Assembly: GCA_002441545.1 (NCBI GenBank)
Contig: DJWL01000045.1
Span: forward strand, 9,429-37,163
Reading direction: 5' to 3'
Source: Flavobacteriaceae bacterium UBA6231
GTDB taxonomy: Bacteria > Bacteroidota > Bacteroidia > Flavobacteriales > Flavobacteriaceae
DNA length: 27,735 nt
Made by a program: the position numbers and the translations under genes. This document shows, piece by piece, positions 1 through 6,948 of the stretch. Under the pieces are notes generated by a model that saw only the letters and a program-made list of their open reading frames with translations, had not been told where the DNA came from and did not search any database. How positions within the stretch are numbered: the stretch's first letter is position 1; every line of letters starts with the position of its first letter.

Positions 1-282
1 CCATGGAATTCCGTTGAAAGCCTCAAGAAAATTACACTTTACAGGGTACTCCAAGAGCTTATGGTGAACATGAAAAAGCATAGTCATGCGTCAAATGTTG
101 CTTTAACTTTTAATCAAATCAATAATAAAATCACAATTTCATATAAAGATGATGGCGTAGGTTGTAAGATCAAAAAAAGTTCAGGTATTCAAAATATGGA
201 AAACCGTATTAAATCCATTAATGGAAGCATTATTTTTGAATCTGAAATAGAAAAAGGGTTCAAAACAACAATAATCGTATAA
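1..282 (+). CDS. sensor histidine kinase, C-terminal ATPase part (5' end outside window)
   Basis: The frame is open from base 1, so the gene starts upstream and only its last 93 residues are seen. They form the second half of a HATPase_c domain. The N-box region reads LQELMVNMKKHSHA, the G1 box is DDGVG, the G2 box is SGIQNMENRI, and the last strand (KGFKTTIIV) closes the fold. N-boxes of this form are typical of HisKA_3 (NarL/DegS-class) kinases, which partner LuxR-type regulators. The regulator gene starts 2 bp downstream, so the two are surely co-transcribed and a cognate pair. The sensor domain and phospho-accepting histidine are outside the window, so the signal is unknown. The ATG at position 61 lies inside the N-box and is not the true start. 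Confidence 0.9.
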   Translation, partial: PWNSVESLKKITLYRVLQELMVNMKKHSHASNVALTFNQINNKITISYKDDGVGCKIKKSSGIQNMENRIKSINGSIIFESEIEKGFKTTIIV

Positions 283-284
283 AT

Positions 285-950
285 ATGTTTGAGAAAGTTT
301 TAATTGTTGATGATCATGATGTTGTAAACGAAGGTGTGCTAGTAGTTCTAAAGAGCAAAGGCATTGACCAAGTGCATAAAGCGCAATACTGTGATGAAGC
401 TTTTCTTAAAATAAAAAAAGCAGCTTTTGATAACCAGCCGTTTGATTTGTTAATTACGGATTTATCATTCAAGAAGGATTACCACGAAAGTAAACTTCTT
501 TCTGGAGACGATTTAGTTGCCGCATTACGACCGGACTTTCCAGACTTGCAAATTATTGTATATTCTATGGAAGATAGACTTCAAAAAGTAAGAATATTGG
601 TTAACAAGCACCACATAAATTCTTATGTATGTAAGGGAAGAAAAGGAGCTGCTGAATTAGAAAAAGCCATAGAATGTGTTTATAACAACGAATTATTTCT
701 TTCTCCACAAGTTGAAAATGCCCTTAGTTCAAGGACTAATTTGGAGATTACTGATTATGATATTGAATTAATAAAACAACTCTCTCTAGGTCTTTCTCAA
801 GGAGAAATCAGTAATCTTTTTGAAAAAAATAACATCACCCCCAATAGCCTCAGTTCTGTTGAAAAACGTCTCAATAAGCTAAAGGATCAATTTAAAGCAA
901 ACAATGCTATACACTTAGTAGCGATTGTTAAAGACTTAGGACTTATTTAG
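285..950 (+). CDS. response regulator, receiver domain plus LuxR-type HTH
   Basis: This 221-residue protein has a receiver domain (about residues 3-125) and a C-terminal helix-turn-helix (about 150-215). The receiver keeps the acidic pair D9/D10, the phospho-acceptor D59 in LLITDLSF, the switch residue S94 and the conserved K117. The C-terminal part (IELIKQLSLGLSQGEISNLF) has the spacing of a LuxR/NarL recognition domain, though it is divergent. It would be phosphorylated by the kinase encoded just upstream and bind DNA as a dimer. Three related inverted repeats lie within 570 bp downstream, each beside a promoter-like sequence, and they are the obvious candidate operators. That link is inferred from proximity and symmetry and has not been shown. 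The family is certain; the regulon is a hypothesis. Confidence 0.9.
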   Translation: MFEKVLIVDDHDVVNEGVLVVLKSKGIDQVHKAQYCDEAFLKIKKAAFDNQPFDLLITDLSFKKDYHESKLLSGDDLVAALRPDFPDLQIIVYSMEDRLQKVRILVNKHHINSYVCKGRKGAAELEKAIECVYNNELFLSPQVENALSSRTNLEITDYDIELIKQLSLGLSQGEISNLFEKNNITPNSLSSVEKRLNKLKDQFKANNAIHLVAIVKDLGLI

Positions 951-983
951 TCTTTGCTAAAGAAAGAACAAAAATTTTTGAAG

Positions 984-1028
984 TTACGGTATTCCGTAAA
1001 GCATTTGTTTTTTTTGATAGTACTATTG
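984..1028 (+). promoter_or_regulatory. palindrome-led promoter module 1
   Basis: ttacggtattccgtaa (984-999) is a 16-bp palindrome with one mismatched pair. It is followed by TTTG at 1004-1007 and a TAnnTTTG-like box, tactattg, at 1021-1028, with a 13-bp spacer. The same layout recurs at 1109-1153 and 1495-1541. The spacer is shorter than the 19-21 bp of constitutive Bacteroidetes promoters, which fits an activator-dependent promoter. Confidence 0.5.
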
Positions 1029-1033
1029 TAGTG

Positions 1034-1100
1034 CTATTAATAATTTCTTTTAGGGAGAAATTGCAAACTGCACGCTTTTTTAAGCGTGCTTTTTGTTTTT
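1034..1100 (+). ncRNA. candidate small RNA of about 67 nt under promoter module 1
   Basis: The predicted start is about 6 nt after the -7-like box, and the end is the terminator tract at 1090-1100. The stretch contains no ATG. It has two hairpins: aatttct (1042-1048) pairs with agaaatt (1056-1062) around a 7-nt loop, and the terminator stem follows at 1070-1089. No open frame of credible length lies between the promoter and terminator, so a short untranslated RNA is the simplest reading. The other possibility is that module 1 is only a degenerate regulator site and the hairpins merely end the kinase-regulator transcript. Confidence 0.4.
1070..1100 (+). terminator. Rho-independent terminator
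   Basis: gcacgctt (1070-1077) pairs perfectly with aagcgtgc (1082-1089) around a tttt loop, followed by tttttgttttt. It would end transcription from the regulator gene and from promoter module 1. Confidence 0.85.
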
Positions 1101-1108
1101 ATATTTCA

Positions 1109-1153
1109 TTGTGGATTACCGTAAGGTTTTGTGTTCTAATGAAGTTAAGTTTG
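1109..1153 (+). promoter_or_regulatory. palindrome-led promoter module 2
   Basis: The right half-site, ccgtaagg (1119-1126), is identical to that of module 3, while the left half (from 1109) is degenerate. TTTG at 1128-1131 and a perfect TAnnTTTG box, taagtttg at 1146-1153, are separated by 14 bp. Over the 44 bases from ccgtaagg onward, about 37 match module 3. The predicted start near 1159 gives a leader of about 24 nt for the small gene at 1183. Confidence 0.55.
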
Positions 1154-1182
1154 AAGTATATTAAACTTAAAAAAATAAAATT

Positions 1183-1332
1183 ATGGCAGTAAAACATTTA
1201 CCAACAGACGAAGTCCATAAAGGGCAAAAAGGTGGAAAAACAGGATGTGGTGTTGATACCAAAGTACATTCAAATCATTGGGTAAATACTAGTGATAAAA
1301 TAAGTTGTGATAAAAATGGATGTAAAAATTAA
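1183..1332 (+). CDS. small conserved-looking protein, Cys/Lys-rich
   Basis: A 49-residue open frame starts MAVKHLPTDEVHKGQ and ends CDKNGCKN. It contains GKTGCGVDTK and HSNHWVNTSDK. The three cysteines and several histidines could hold a metal, but no catalytic motif is visible. The ATG lies about 24 nt below the predicted start of promoter module 2, and the next gene begins 2 bp after the stop, so the two small genes form a mini-operon. I know of no function for it. The composition is protein-like (Gly, His, Asn and Trp in an AT-rich region) and differs from a random AT-rich frame, which supports a real gene. The link to the adjacent two-component system is inferred from the shared promoter pattern. 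Confidence 0.6.
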   Translation: MAVKHLPTDEVHKGQKGGKTGCGVDTKVHSNHWVNTSDKISCDKNGCKN

Positions 1333-1334
1333 TA

Positions 1335-1451
1335 ATGACAAAGCAAAGAAAAACAAGTAAAAGTGCTGCATCTGCAGCATCAAGAGTTTTGAAAGACGGG
1401 CGAACAGGAAGGGATAGTAAAAAAGCAGCTGGAAGTGCTTTGTCTCAGTGA
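1335..1451 (+). CDS. small basic protein of the GSALSQ type, possibly cut short by an in-frame TGA
   Basis: The frame encodes 38 residues: MTKQRKTSKSAASAAS, then RVLKDGRTGRDSKKA and AGSALSQ, ending at TGA 1449-1451. It resembles a widespread group of short basic proteins of unknown function, often found in mobile or accessory DNA, that have a VLxDGRT core, an AGSALSQ motif and a lysine-rich tail. Directly after the TGA the same frame continues APKKKK and stops at TAA 1470-1472. That is just the kind of tail expected, so the TGA may be a C-to-T change of CGA (Arg), removing only the last seven residues. The protein could still work. Family recognition is from memory of the motif and not from a search. 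Confidence 0.55.
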   Translation: MTKQRKTSKSAASAASRVLKDGRTGRDSKKAAGSALSQ

Positions 1452-1494
1452 GCTCCAAAAAAGAAAAAATAAATACTTATGGCTAGATTTTTAA

Positions 1495-1541
1495 CCTTAC
1501 GGAATTCCGTAAGGTTTTGTTTTCTAATAGGTTTAAGTTTA
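1495..1541 (+). promoter_or_regulatory. palindrome-led promoter module 3, drives the seven-gene operon
   Basis: ccttacggaattccgtaagg (1495-1514) is a perfect 20-bp palindrome. TTTG follows at 1516-1519, and the -7-like box taagttta is at 1534-1541 with a 14-bp spacer, as in module 2. The predicted start near 1548 leaves a leader of about 36 nt before the TTG start at 1584. This is the best-preserved of the three sites and the likely main operator of the operon. Confidence 0.6.
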
Positions 1542-1583
1542 AATTATATTATTTACTACGTTAGTTAGAATAATCAAAATAAT

Positions 1584-2174
1584 TTGAAAAGAAGGATACT
1601 TATAATATTAAACTTAGTTTGGTTATCTCCCTTGATTTTATTCAAGTATTTCAAATTTCTACTATTTCAAAGGAAAATTTCTGTCTTAGAATTTAAGCCT
1701 ACTAATATTTATTGTATCGATTGTACTTTGAATCAGCTTATTTGGAATGTTGAAAATAGCCTTTTCAATGTTTTAAGCAATTCTTCTAAAATATATTTAG
1801 ATTCTGGTGAATTGATTTTTAAAGCAATGAAGGGTGATACCAGTTTTTCTATTATTAGTTATGGATACAACAAAGTTTTAAAATCAAAGACTTTTATTCA
1901 AATAGTTGCCCTAAAACAGAAAACAGTTGATAATAAAGAATTTCATTTATTCAAATTTCCTTCAGAAAGTAAAAAGACACAATTAGTCTTGCGAGATAAT
2001 ATTTATAAGGGTTTAATTAAGACAAAATCTTTTGAATCAGTCAAATTCCAGCAACTCAAAGCCTCAAAAGCAATTTGGGATAAGACCCCTATTATACAAA
2101 ATCAGCCAATAGGTGAAATCAATGAAATTAACCAAACAAAACTCATGTCCGAACTAAATAAACTAAAACCATGA
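1584..2174 (+). CDS. single-pass membrane protein of unknown function (first gene of the operon)
   Basis: This 196-residue protein starts at TTG; no ATG is better placed, and the start fits the leader predicted from promoter module 3. Residues about 4-28 (ILIILNLVWLSPLILFKYF) form one hydrophobic segment. The remainder is a soluble domain with alternating strand-like segments and a Gln/Asn-rich C-terminus. I do not recognise a family. The stop overlaps the next start as ATGA, so translation is probably coupled to the DUF4407 gene, which implies the products act together at the inner membrane. The charged segment just after the membrane helix (FQRKISVLEF) suggests the soluble part faces the cytoplasm, but this is only a positive-inside argument. 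Confidence 0.7.
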   Translation: MKRRILIILNLVWLSPLILFKYFKFLLFQRKISVLEFKPTNIYCIDCTLNQLIWNVENSLFNVLSNSSKIYLDSGELIFKAMKGDTSFSIISYGYNKVLKSKTFIQIVALKQKTVDNKEFHLFKFPSESKKTQLVLRDNIYKGLIKTKSFESVKFQQLKASKAIWDKTPIIQNQPIGEINEINQTKLMSELNKLKP

Positions 2175-3376
2175 AAAGAGATTATTATGATAGCCCCAAG
2201 CCAGGAAAGATTATGCAACTTTTATGGAAAGCTGCAGGTTCAGATGCCTATATTTTAAAAAGAAGCACTTACAACGATCAAGTGAAATATGCTTGTTTGG
2301 GAGGCATCGTAACTGCCACTGGATTCATGGCCACATTGGCTGGTGGTTATGCTATGTACACCATTTTTGAGCCTAAAGGATCAGCACTTGATGACACCAC
2401 AAATATTCCAACTGCTTTAATGGCATGTGTTTTTGGATTAATTTGGGGATTGATAATCTTTAACATTGACAGGTTTATTGTTGCAGCTACAGGAAAAGGA
2501 GATGGTACTGAAGCAATTACATGGAAGGAATTTACTGGTTCAATCCCGAGAATTATAATGGGATTGATAATTGCCATTACCATTTCAAAACCTATGGAAA
2601 TAAGAATGTTCAAGTCTGAAATAGATGCCGAATTACATTCGGCTCAACTTGAAAAAAGAAAGGAATATGAAGAAAAAACAAAAGTTAATTATGATGAACG
2701 CTTTGAGCTTATAGATAAAGACTTGGCTAAACTTGAAAATCAAAGACACGAATTATTGGATAGACTTACAGATATAGAAAGTCAATATGCTCAAGAAGTA
2801 AGAATAGTTAGACCTGGTCCAAAAGCTGCAGCTTTAAAAAGTTTAATGGAATCATTAGCTCGTAAACTAGAAGATTTTGACCAAAATAATAAACCAGAAC
2901 TAAATAGATTAATCACTGAAAAATTAAAATTACAAAAAGAATTAGATGTAGAACTTTCCAAAAACGAGGAAGTTGCAGGTAAATTAAACGGTTTACTTGA
3001 ACGTATTCATTTAGCACATAAAGTTGCAGGAACTTGGATTTCATTATTTATTACCCTTTTGTTCATAGTTATAGAGTTGACTCCTATTTTCTTTAAAATG
3101 ATGCTAATAAAGAGTCCTTACGATTATATGTCCGATAATGTTAGTGAACTTCTGAAAGCTGATGAGGGTATTCAAATTAAGTATGATTACTACAAAGATA
3201 AACAAGGGCAAGAACGTAATTTAATTATTAATCATAAAGCAAATCAGAAAATTGATGAAAAGATGTCTTTGATAAAAGCCCAGACTGAGTTAAGCGATTT
3301 TATAATAGAAAAGTGGAAGGATAAAGAAAAGAAAAGTATTGACAATAATCTAGACGATTATATTTCTGAAGGTTAA
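2171..3376 (+). CDS. DUF4407 membrane protein with central coiled coil
   Basis: The 401-residue protein matches the DUF4407 pattern. Its N-terminus (LLWKAAGSDAYILKR) precedes three membrane helices (about 40-66, 80-105 and 125-145). Then come a long charged coiled coil (about 150-280, rich in Glu, Lys and Leu), a fourth helix (about 288-312, SLFITLLFIVIELTPIFF) and a charged cytoplasmic tail. The loop motifs NIDRFIV and ISKPMEIRMF are characteristic. No enzymatic residues are evident. DUF4407 proteins are known only as predicted envelope proteins of Bacteroidota and others. It overlaps the previous gene by 4 bp and shares one base with the next (TAATG), and the next gene encodes a shorter paralogue. 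The two may form a hetero-oligomer, which is an inference. Confidence 0.85.
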   Translation: MKRDYYDSPKPGKIMQLLWKAAGSDAYILKRSTYNDQVKYACLGGIVTATGFMATLAGGYAMYTIFEPKGSALDDTTNIPTALMACVFGLIWGLIIFNIDRFIVAATGKGDGTEAITWKEFTGSIPRIIMGLIIAITISKPMEIRMFKSEIDAELHSAQLEKRKEYEEKTKVNYDERFELIDKDLAKLENQRHELLDRLTDIESQYAQEVRIVRPGPKAAALKSLMESLARKLEDFDQNNKPELNRLITEKLKLQKELDVELSKNEEVAGKLNGLLERIHLAHKVAGTWISLFITLLFIVIELTPIFFKMMLIKSPYDYMSDNVSELLKADEGIQIKYDYYKDKQGQERNLIINHKANQKIDEKMSLIKAQTELSDFIIEKWKDKEKKSIDNNLDDYISEG

Positions 3377-4359
3377 TGAATCTAAAAGATAAAATATATT
3401 ATTTTTTTTGGAAAGTTTCTGGTGAAGACCCGCAAATACTTAAAGAGACCAAGAAGCAAATAAAAAACAGATTTCTGATAAGTGGAGTTTTTGTACTTAT
3501 CCTTTTTTTGTTAAGTGTGTTTTCTTATCATCATTCATTCAATAAATTATTCCATTTGCCATATGTTTCTTGGGTGATTTCTTTTGTTTTCACGATGATG
3601 ATTATTAATATTTATCGTTTAAATATAATTACTCTTGCACCTAATGAATTTAAATATAGTTTTGGTTATATAGTCTCCTTAATTGTTCGAATTTTATTTA
3701 TCCTATTAATTAGTCTTACGGTTATAAAACCATTAGAAACAATATTTTTAAATAGGTTTTTTGAAAATGAAGTCAATGATAATAAAGAGAGAGAAATAAA
3801 TGATATACTTACAAAAACGAACCTTTATTATGACAGAGAAATCAATAATGTAGAAAAAGAACTTTTAATTCTCAAGAATGAAATAAAAGACAATAGAATT
3901 ATAGATGACCCATCTAAAATATTATACCTTAATAATAAACTTCAATTTTTGAAGAATGATAAAAAGAATCAGATAGGAGAGATTAAAAGGCTTTTAAATG
4001 AATCTACCTATTTTATAAAAGGTCTGATAATTATAAACAAAAACCACAAAATAATTTGGCTATTAACCTTTGTACTCATAATATTATTTTTGACCCCATT
4101 TTTACTGAAATTCACAACATCTCCGAAAGGTTTTTATAGTAGAAAAAAAATCATTCTTCAAAATAAAATTATAGAAGACGAGTACAAATTTTTTAAAAGT
4201 ATTTACCCAAAATTATTTAAAAAATCATTTGGAAAATTATTGTATGTCGAAGAGAGGTATGACGACCCTCCTTTTAATACAATCAGAAAGAAGGATAAAA
4301 GAAAAATAGGGAGGGAATCTGACTTCATAAATCATCTGTATGGGTACAAAGAAGATTAA
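3376..4359 (+). CDS. second DUF4407-like membrane protein, shortened coiled coil
   Basis: This 327-residue protein has the layout of its upstream neighbour. It starts FFWKVSGEDPQILK, then has three membrane helices (about 30-50, 62-82 and 105-125), a coiled coil (about 130-215), a fourth helix (about 225-247) and a basic tail. The diagnostic loops correspond but have drifted: NIYRLNI in place of NIDRFIV, and VIKPLETIFL in place of ISKPMEIRMF. The coiled coil is roughly 45 residues shorter. It is therefore an ancient tandem duplicate and not a recent copy. Codon use is even more AT-rich than in the first copy. The 3' end overlaps the transglutaminase-like gene by 20 bp. Its function is unknown; a structural partner of the first DUF4407 protein is the likeliest role. 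Confidence 0.75.
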   Translation: MNLKDKIYYFFWKVSGEDPQILKETKKQIKNRFLISGVFVLILFLLSVFSYHHSFNKLFHLPYVSWVISFVFTMMIINIYRLNIITLAPNEFKYSFGYIVSLIVRILFILLISLTVIKPLETIFLNRFFENEVNDNKEREINDILTKTNLYYDREINNVEKELLILKNEIKDNRIIDDPSKILYLNNKLQFLKNDKKNQIGEIKRLLNESTYFIKGLIIINKNHKIIWLLTFVLIILFLTPFLLKFTTSPKGFYSRKKIILQNKIIEDEYKFFKSIYPKLFKKSFGKLLYVEERYDDPPFNTIRKKDKRKIGRESDFINHLYGYKED

Positions 4360-5935
4360 GGTAATCAGTAAGATAGAAAGGAAGACTTATGTTAAGGGGT
4401 TTTTTACAGGAAAGTATCATGGTGATATTGATAAAATAAAGTCCACGTTTAATTGCGTTAATTATTATGATATAAAAGTTTATGAAGGAGAATTAAGGAA
4501 TGTTAAAATAATTACTGAAAAAACATATGCAGGAATTAAATCTGAGGTTAATTTTTTAGAAGATAGATTTGATAATGTCATATCTGTTACTAAAGCTAAA
4601 ATTCAAAATTTTGACGCATTTAGATTTAAACTCAATTCTCCTAAAGTTAAATCTATATCTATTAAAAATGTAACTAAAGAGGATAACCAAACCTTTGGGA
4701 CTTTTACTTGTTTGGCTTATGGTTATTTATTGGATATTGTTGACAAGGAGGAAGAAATTGAAATTCAGACTTGTGACAGCTGTAAAAACCCATTAGAATT
4801 ATGTGCGTGCAGCCCAATGCCAATACCACCAGCCAATCCAATACCACTAGGCAATCCAATACCACCAGACATTCCAAAACCACTTTCCAAGCCTATAAAT
4901 TTTGATGGTTGCTTTGAAGTTTTTGGTTGGATATTTTTAATTGCATTAGGAATTTTAATTCTTACAATAATTGGCCCTAAAGGAATAATAGCTCTTTTAG
5001 TTTTAACTTTTATTTACTTATTTCTGAACTATTTTTCCAATATTGCTTCGTTTGTTTTCAACCTATTTTATTGGTTGTTTAGATTTTTTCTTTTGGTTCT
5101 AATGTTTGTTTTTGTTGTATCTCTGTTTTCAGGTATTTATTCTGAAATCACAGATTCTAATCAAACATCGACAAAGTTTAAGGAATCTGAAGATTCCAAG
5201 GAGGTAAAAACGAAAGTGGTTAAGGAAGAAGATAGTTCTATTCTTATTTCTCATCATCTAATATGGAAGGATTATAGCAATAATTTATATGAAGGAAATT
5301 TGTCTGTTTTAGAATCAGATTATTATTTATCCAGACAAAATAGAAATAAAAGCCAATTCGAATTATACAATGATTATCAATGGACGCTTTTGTACAATGA
5401 TTTAATCACAAATGATAAACAGAAATTAGGTTATATATACACTACATTTGATAGTATTGGTAATAAAAACCACCTAAACAGAAAGCAATTTGCAGAAATG
5501 ATTGTGTCTTGCATACAAGATATACCGTATGCATTTGTATTGCAAGACGATTGTAAGGTTGACAGTTATGAAGATATTTCAATTAAAAATAAATTAGAAG
5601 AATGTCCAGATTGTTGTATAGGTGAAATTAAATACGGAATACAGGCACCAGTAGAATTTATTGCAAATTTAAAAGGGGATTGTGATACAAGAACCGTTAT
5701 TCTATATACATTGCTTTCTAAATTCGGGTATGATGTGGCTGTTTTAGGTAGTTTAACATATCAACACTCTATTTTGGCTATCAAACTGCCTTATACAGGT
5801 ATTTATAAAATGATACACGGGGAAAAATATTATGTTTGGGAAACTACTTCAACAGGATTTATACCAGGAATTATTAATCCAGAAATTTCAAATATGAACA
5901 TGTGGAACATACATTTATTAACTAACAACAATTAA
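4340..5935 (+). CDS. membrane-anchored transglutaminase-like protein with Cys cluster and Pro-rich linker
   Basis: The protein has 531 residues. An N-terminal soluble domain (about 1-145) is followed by a compact cysteine cluster (CDSCKNPLELCAC) that could bind one zinc. A proline repeat (IPPANPIPLGNPIPPDIPKP) comes next, then three hydrophobic segments (about 193-275). The C-terminal domain carries a plausible papain-fold/transglutaminase triad: C448 in KGDCDTRT, H476 in YQHSILAI and an acidic residue E501 in YVWETTS. Two extra cysteine pairs (ECPDCC) precede the catalytic cysteine. Proteins of this superfamily act as peptidases, amidases or cross-linkers, and the substrate here is unknown. 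Its start lies inside the preceding gene, which argues for coupled translation. The ATG at 4340 is the first in the frame after the coupling site. Confidence 0.7.
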   Translation: MGTKKIKVISKIERKTYVKGFFTGKYHGDIDKIKSTFNCVNYYDIKVYEGELRNVKIITEKTYAGIKSEVNFLEDRFDNVISVTKAKIQNFDAFRFKLNSPKVKSISIKNVTKEDNQTFGTFTCLAYGYLLDIVDKEEEIEIQTCDSCKNPLELCACSPMPIPPANPIPLGNPIPPDIPKPLSKPINFDGCFEVFGWIFLIALGILILTIIGPKGIIALLVLTFIYLFLNYFSNIASFVFNLFYWLFRFFLLVLMFVFVVSLFSGIYSEITDSNQTSTKFKESEDSKEVKTKVVKEEDSSILISHHLIWKDYSNNLYEGNLSVLESDYYLSRQNRNKSQFELYNDYQWTLLYNDLITNDKQKLGYIYTTFDSIGNKNHLNRKQFAEMIVSCIQDIPYAFVLQDDCKVDSYEDISIKNKLEECPDCCIGEIKYGIQAPVEFIANLKGDCDTRTVILYTLLSKFGYDVAVLGSLTYQHSILAIKLPYTGIYKMIHGEKYYVWETTSTGFIPGIINPEISNMNMWNIHLLTNNN

Positions 5936-5937
5936 TC

Positions 5938-6462
5938 ATGGAACAAAATTTATTTAAATCGGCGTTTATTCAATCTGTAATATTTATGCTTATCTCAATC
6001 ATTATAATTTCTATTACATTTTTTTTTATAAAGCAATTTATATCTAAAAAACATAAAATTGAAGAGTTTAATACAGCCTATAGAATAACAAGTGCAGGTT
6101 TAATAACTTCAGTATTTTATATTATGTCTGGATTAATAGTACCAGTTGCTTCTACTCTAAAATTATTACAAAATGACAAGATTTGGAATTATGCCTTTGA
6201 AGTGTCAAAGCACGTTTCAATTTTTATTCTAATCGGAATGATTTCCGCTTTTGTAATTTATTTTATTTCAATAAAGATGATTTCTTATTTTTCTAAAGGC
6301 ATAGTAATTTTTGATGAAATTAAAAATAATAATATTGGTATGAGTATTTTAATTTTTGGGATATTAATTTCCTTTAGTTTAATGTTGAAAGATAGTATAA
6401 CGATGTTAATGGAAAGTTTTGTTCCATACCCAGAAATGCCAAACTTATTAAACTTGAACTAA
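5938..6462 (+). CDS. four-helix membrane protein, DUF350-like
   Basis: The 174-residue protein has four hydrophobic segments (about 10-33, 50-72, 92-115 and 132-152), arranged as two similar helical pairs. The second pair carries DEIKNNNIGMSILIFGILIS, which resembles the conserved short-loop-plus-helix signature of DUF350 (YjfL family), and the first pair has the related RITSAGLITSVFYIMSGLI. In Escherichia coli the DUF350 protein YjfL is encoded near a glutathionylspermidine-synthase-like gene, but no molecular function is established. The gene starts 2 bp after the transglutaminase-like gene and abuts the nuclease gene. Membership of DUF350 is a judgement from pattern; a different four-helix family is possible. 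Confidence 0.5.
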   Translation: MEQNLFKSAFIQSVIFMLISIIIISITFFFIKQFISKKHKIEEFNTAYRITSAGLITSVFYIMSGLIVPVASTLKLLQNDKIWNYAFEVSKHVSIFILIGMISAFVIYFISIKMISYFSKGIVIFDEIKNNNIGMSILIFGILISFSLMLKDSITMLMESFVPYPEMPNLLNLN

Positions 6463-6948
6463 ATGTCAAAATTGTATTATTTATTAATTATTATTCTTTT
6501 TTCAATTCAGGGTAATAGCCAAACATTAGTGGGTAAGGTTGTTGGTATTACAGATGGAGACACAATCAAGTTTTTAACTCAAGACTCTCTTCAAATTAAA
6601 GTTCGACTTGCAAACATTGATTGCCCAGAGAGAAAACAACCATTTTCTGTAAAGGCTAAACAGTTTGTGTCTGATGCAATTTTTGGTCAGCAAGTTACTA
6701 TACATGTTTTAAAAAAGGACAGATACGGTAGGTCAATAGCAAATGTTATTTATGATGATTCATTGGATTTAAGTCAAGAACTGCTAAAACAAGGCTTGGC
6801 TTGGCATTATCTTCAATATTCCAAAGATCCATTGCTTCAAAAACTTGAAGACCAAGCCAAAAAAGAGAAATTAGGATTATGGCAGGATAAAAACCCAATA
6901 CCACCGTGGGAATGGAGACGAAATAAAAAGATGAGAGCTAAAGGGTGA
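6463..6948 (+). CDS. secreted thermonuclease (staphylococcal nuclease family)
   Basis: The protein has 161 residues with a signal peptide (cleavage likely after GNS or SQ, about residue 19) and one complete SNase domain. The calcium-binding and catalytic residues are visible: D33 in TDGDTIKF, R48 in KVRLANID, D53, E56 in CPER and R90 in KKDRYGR. The C-terminal helix LLKQGLAWHYLQYS and the LGLWQDKNPIPPWEWR segment are typical. It should cut DNA and RNA outside the cytoplasm, probably in the periplasm. It follows the DUF350-like gene with no gap and overlaps the next gene by 4 bp (GTGA). Thermonuclease genes are common cargo of conjugative elements. Here it is translationally tied to envelope proteins and so seems part of a system. 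Confidence 0.92.
   Translation: MSKLYYLLIIILFSIQGNSQTLVGKVVGITDGDTIKFLTQDSLQIKVRLANIDCPERKQPFSVKAKQFVSDAIFGQQVTIHVLKKDRYGRSIANVIYDDSLDLSQELLKQGLAWHYLQYSKDPLLQKLEDQAKKEKLGLWQDKNPIPPWEWRRNKKMRAKG

Noticed and set aside
1270..1458. Open frame of 62 residues on the reverse strand.
   Set aside because: It overlaps both small forward genes, is a low-complexity hydrophobic translation of A-rich sequence, and has no promoter.
1479..1566. Short forward frame starting ATGGCTAGA that runs through the perfect palindrome.
   Set aside because: It translates the promoter module itself and is explained by the repeat and promoter structure.
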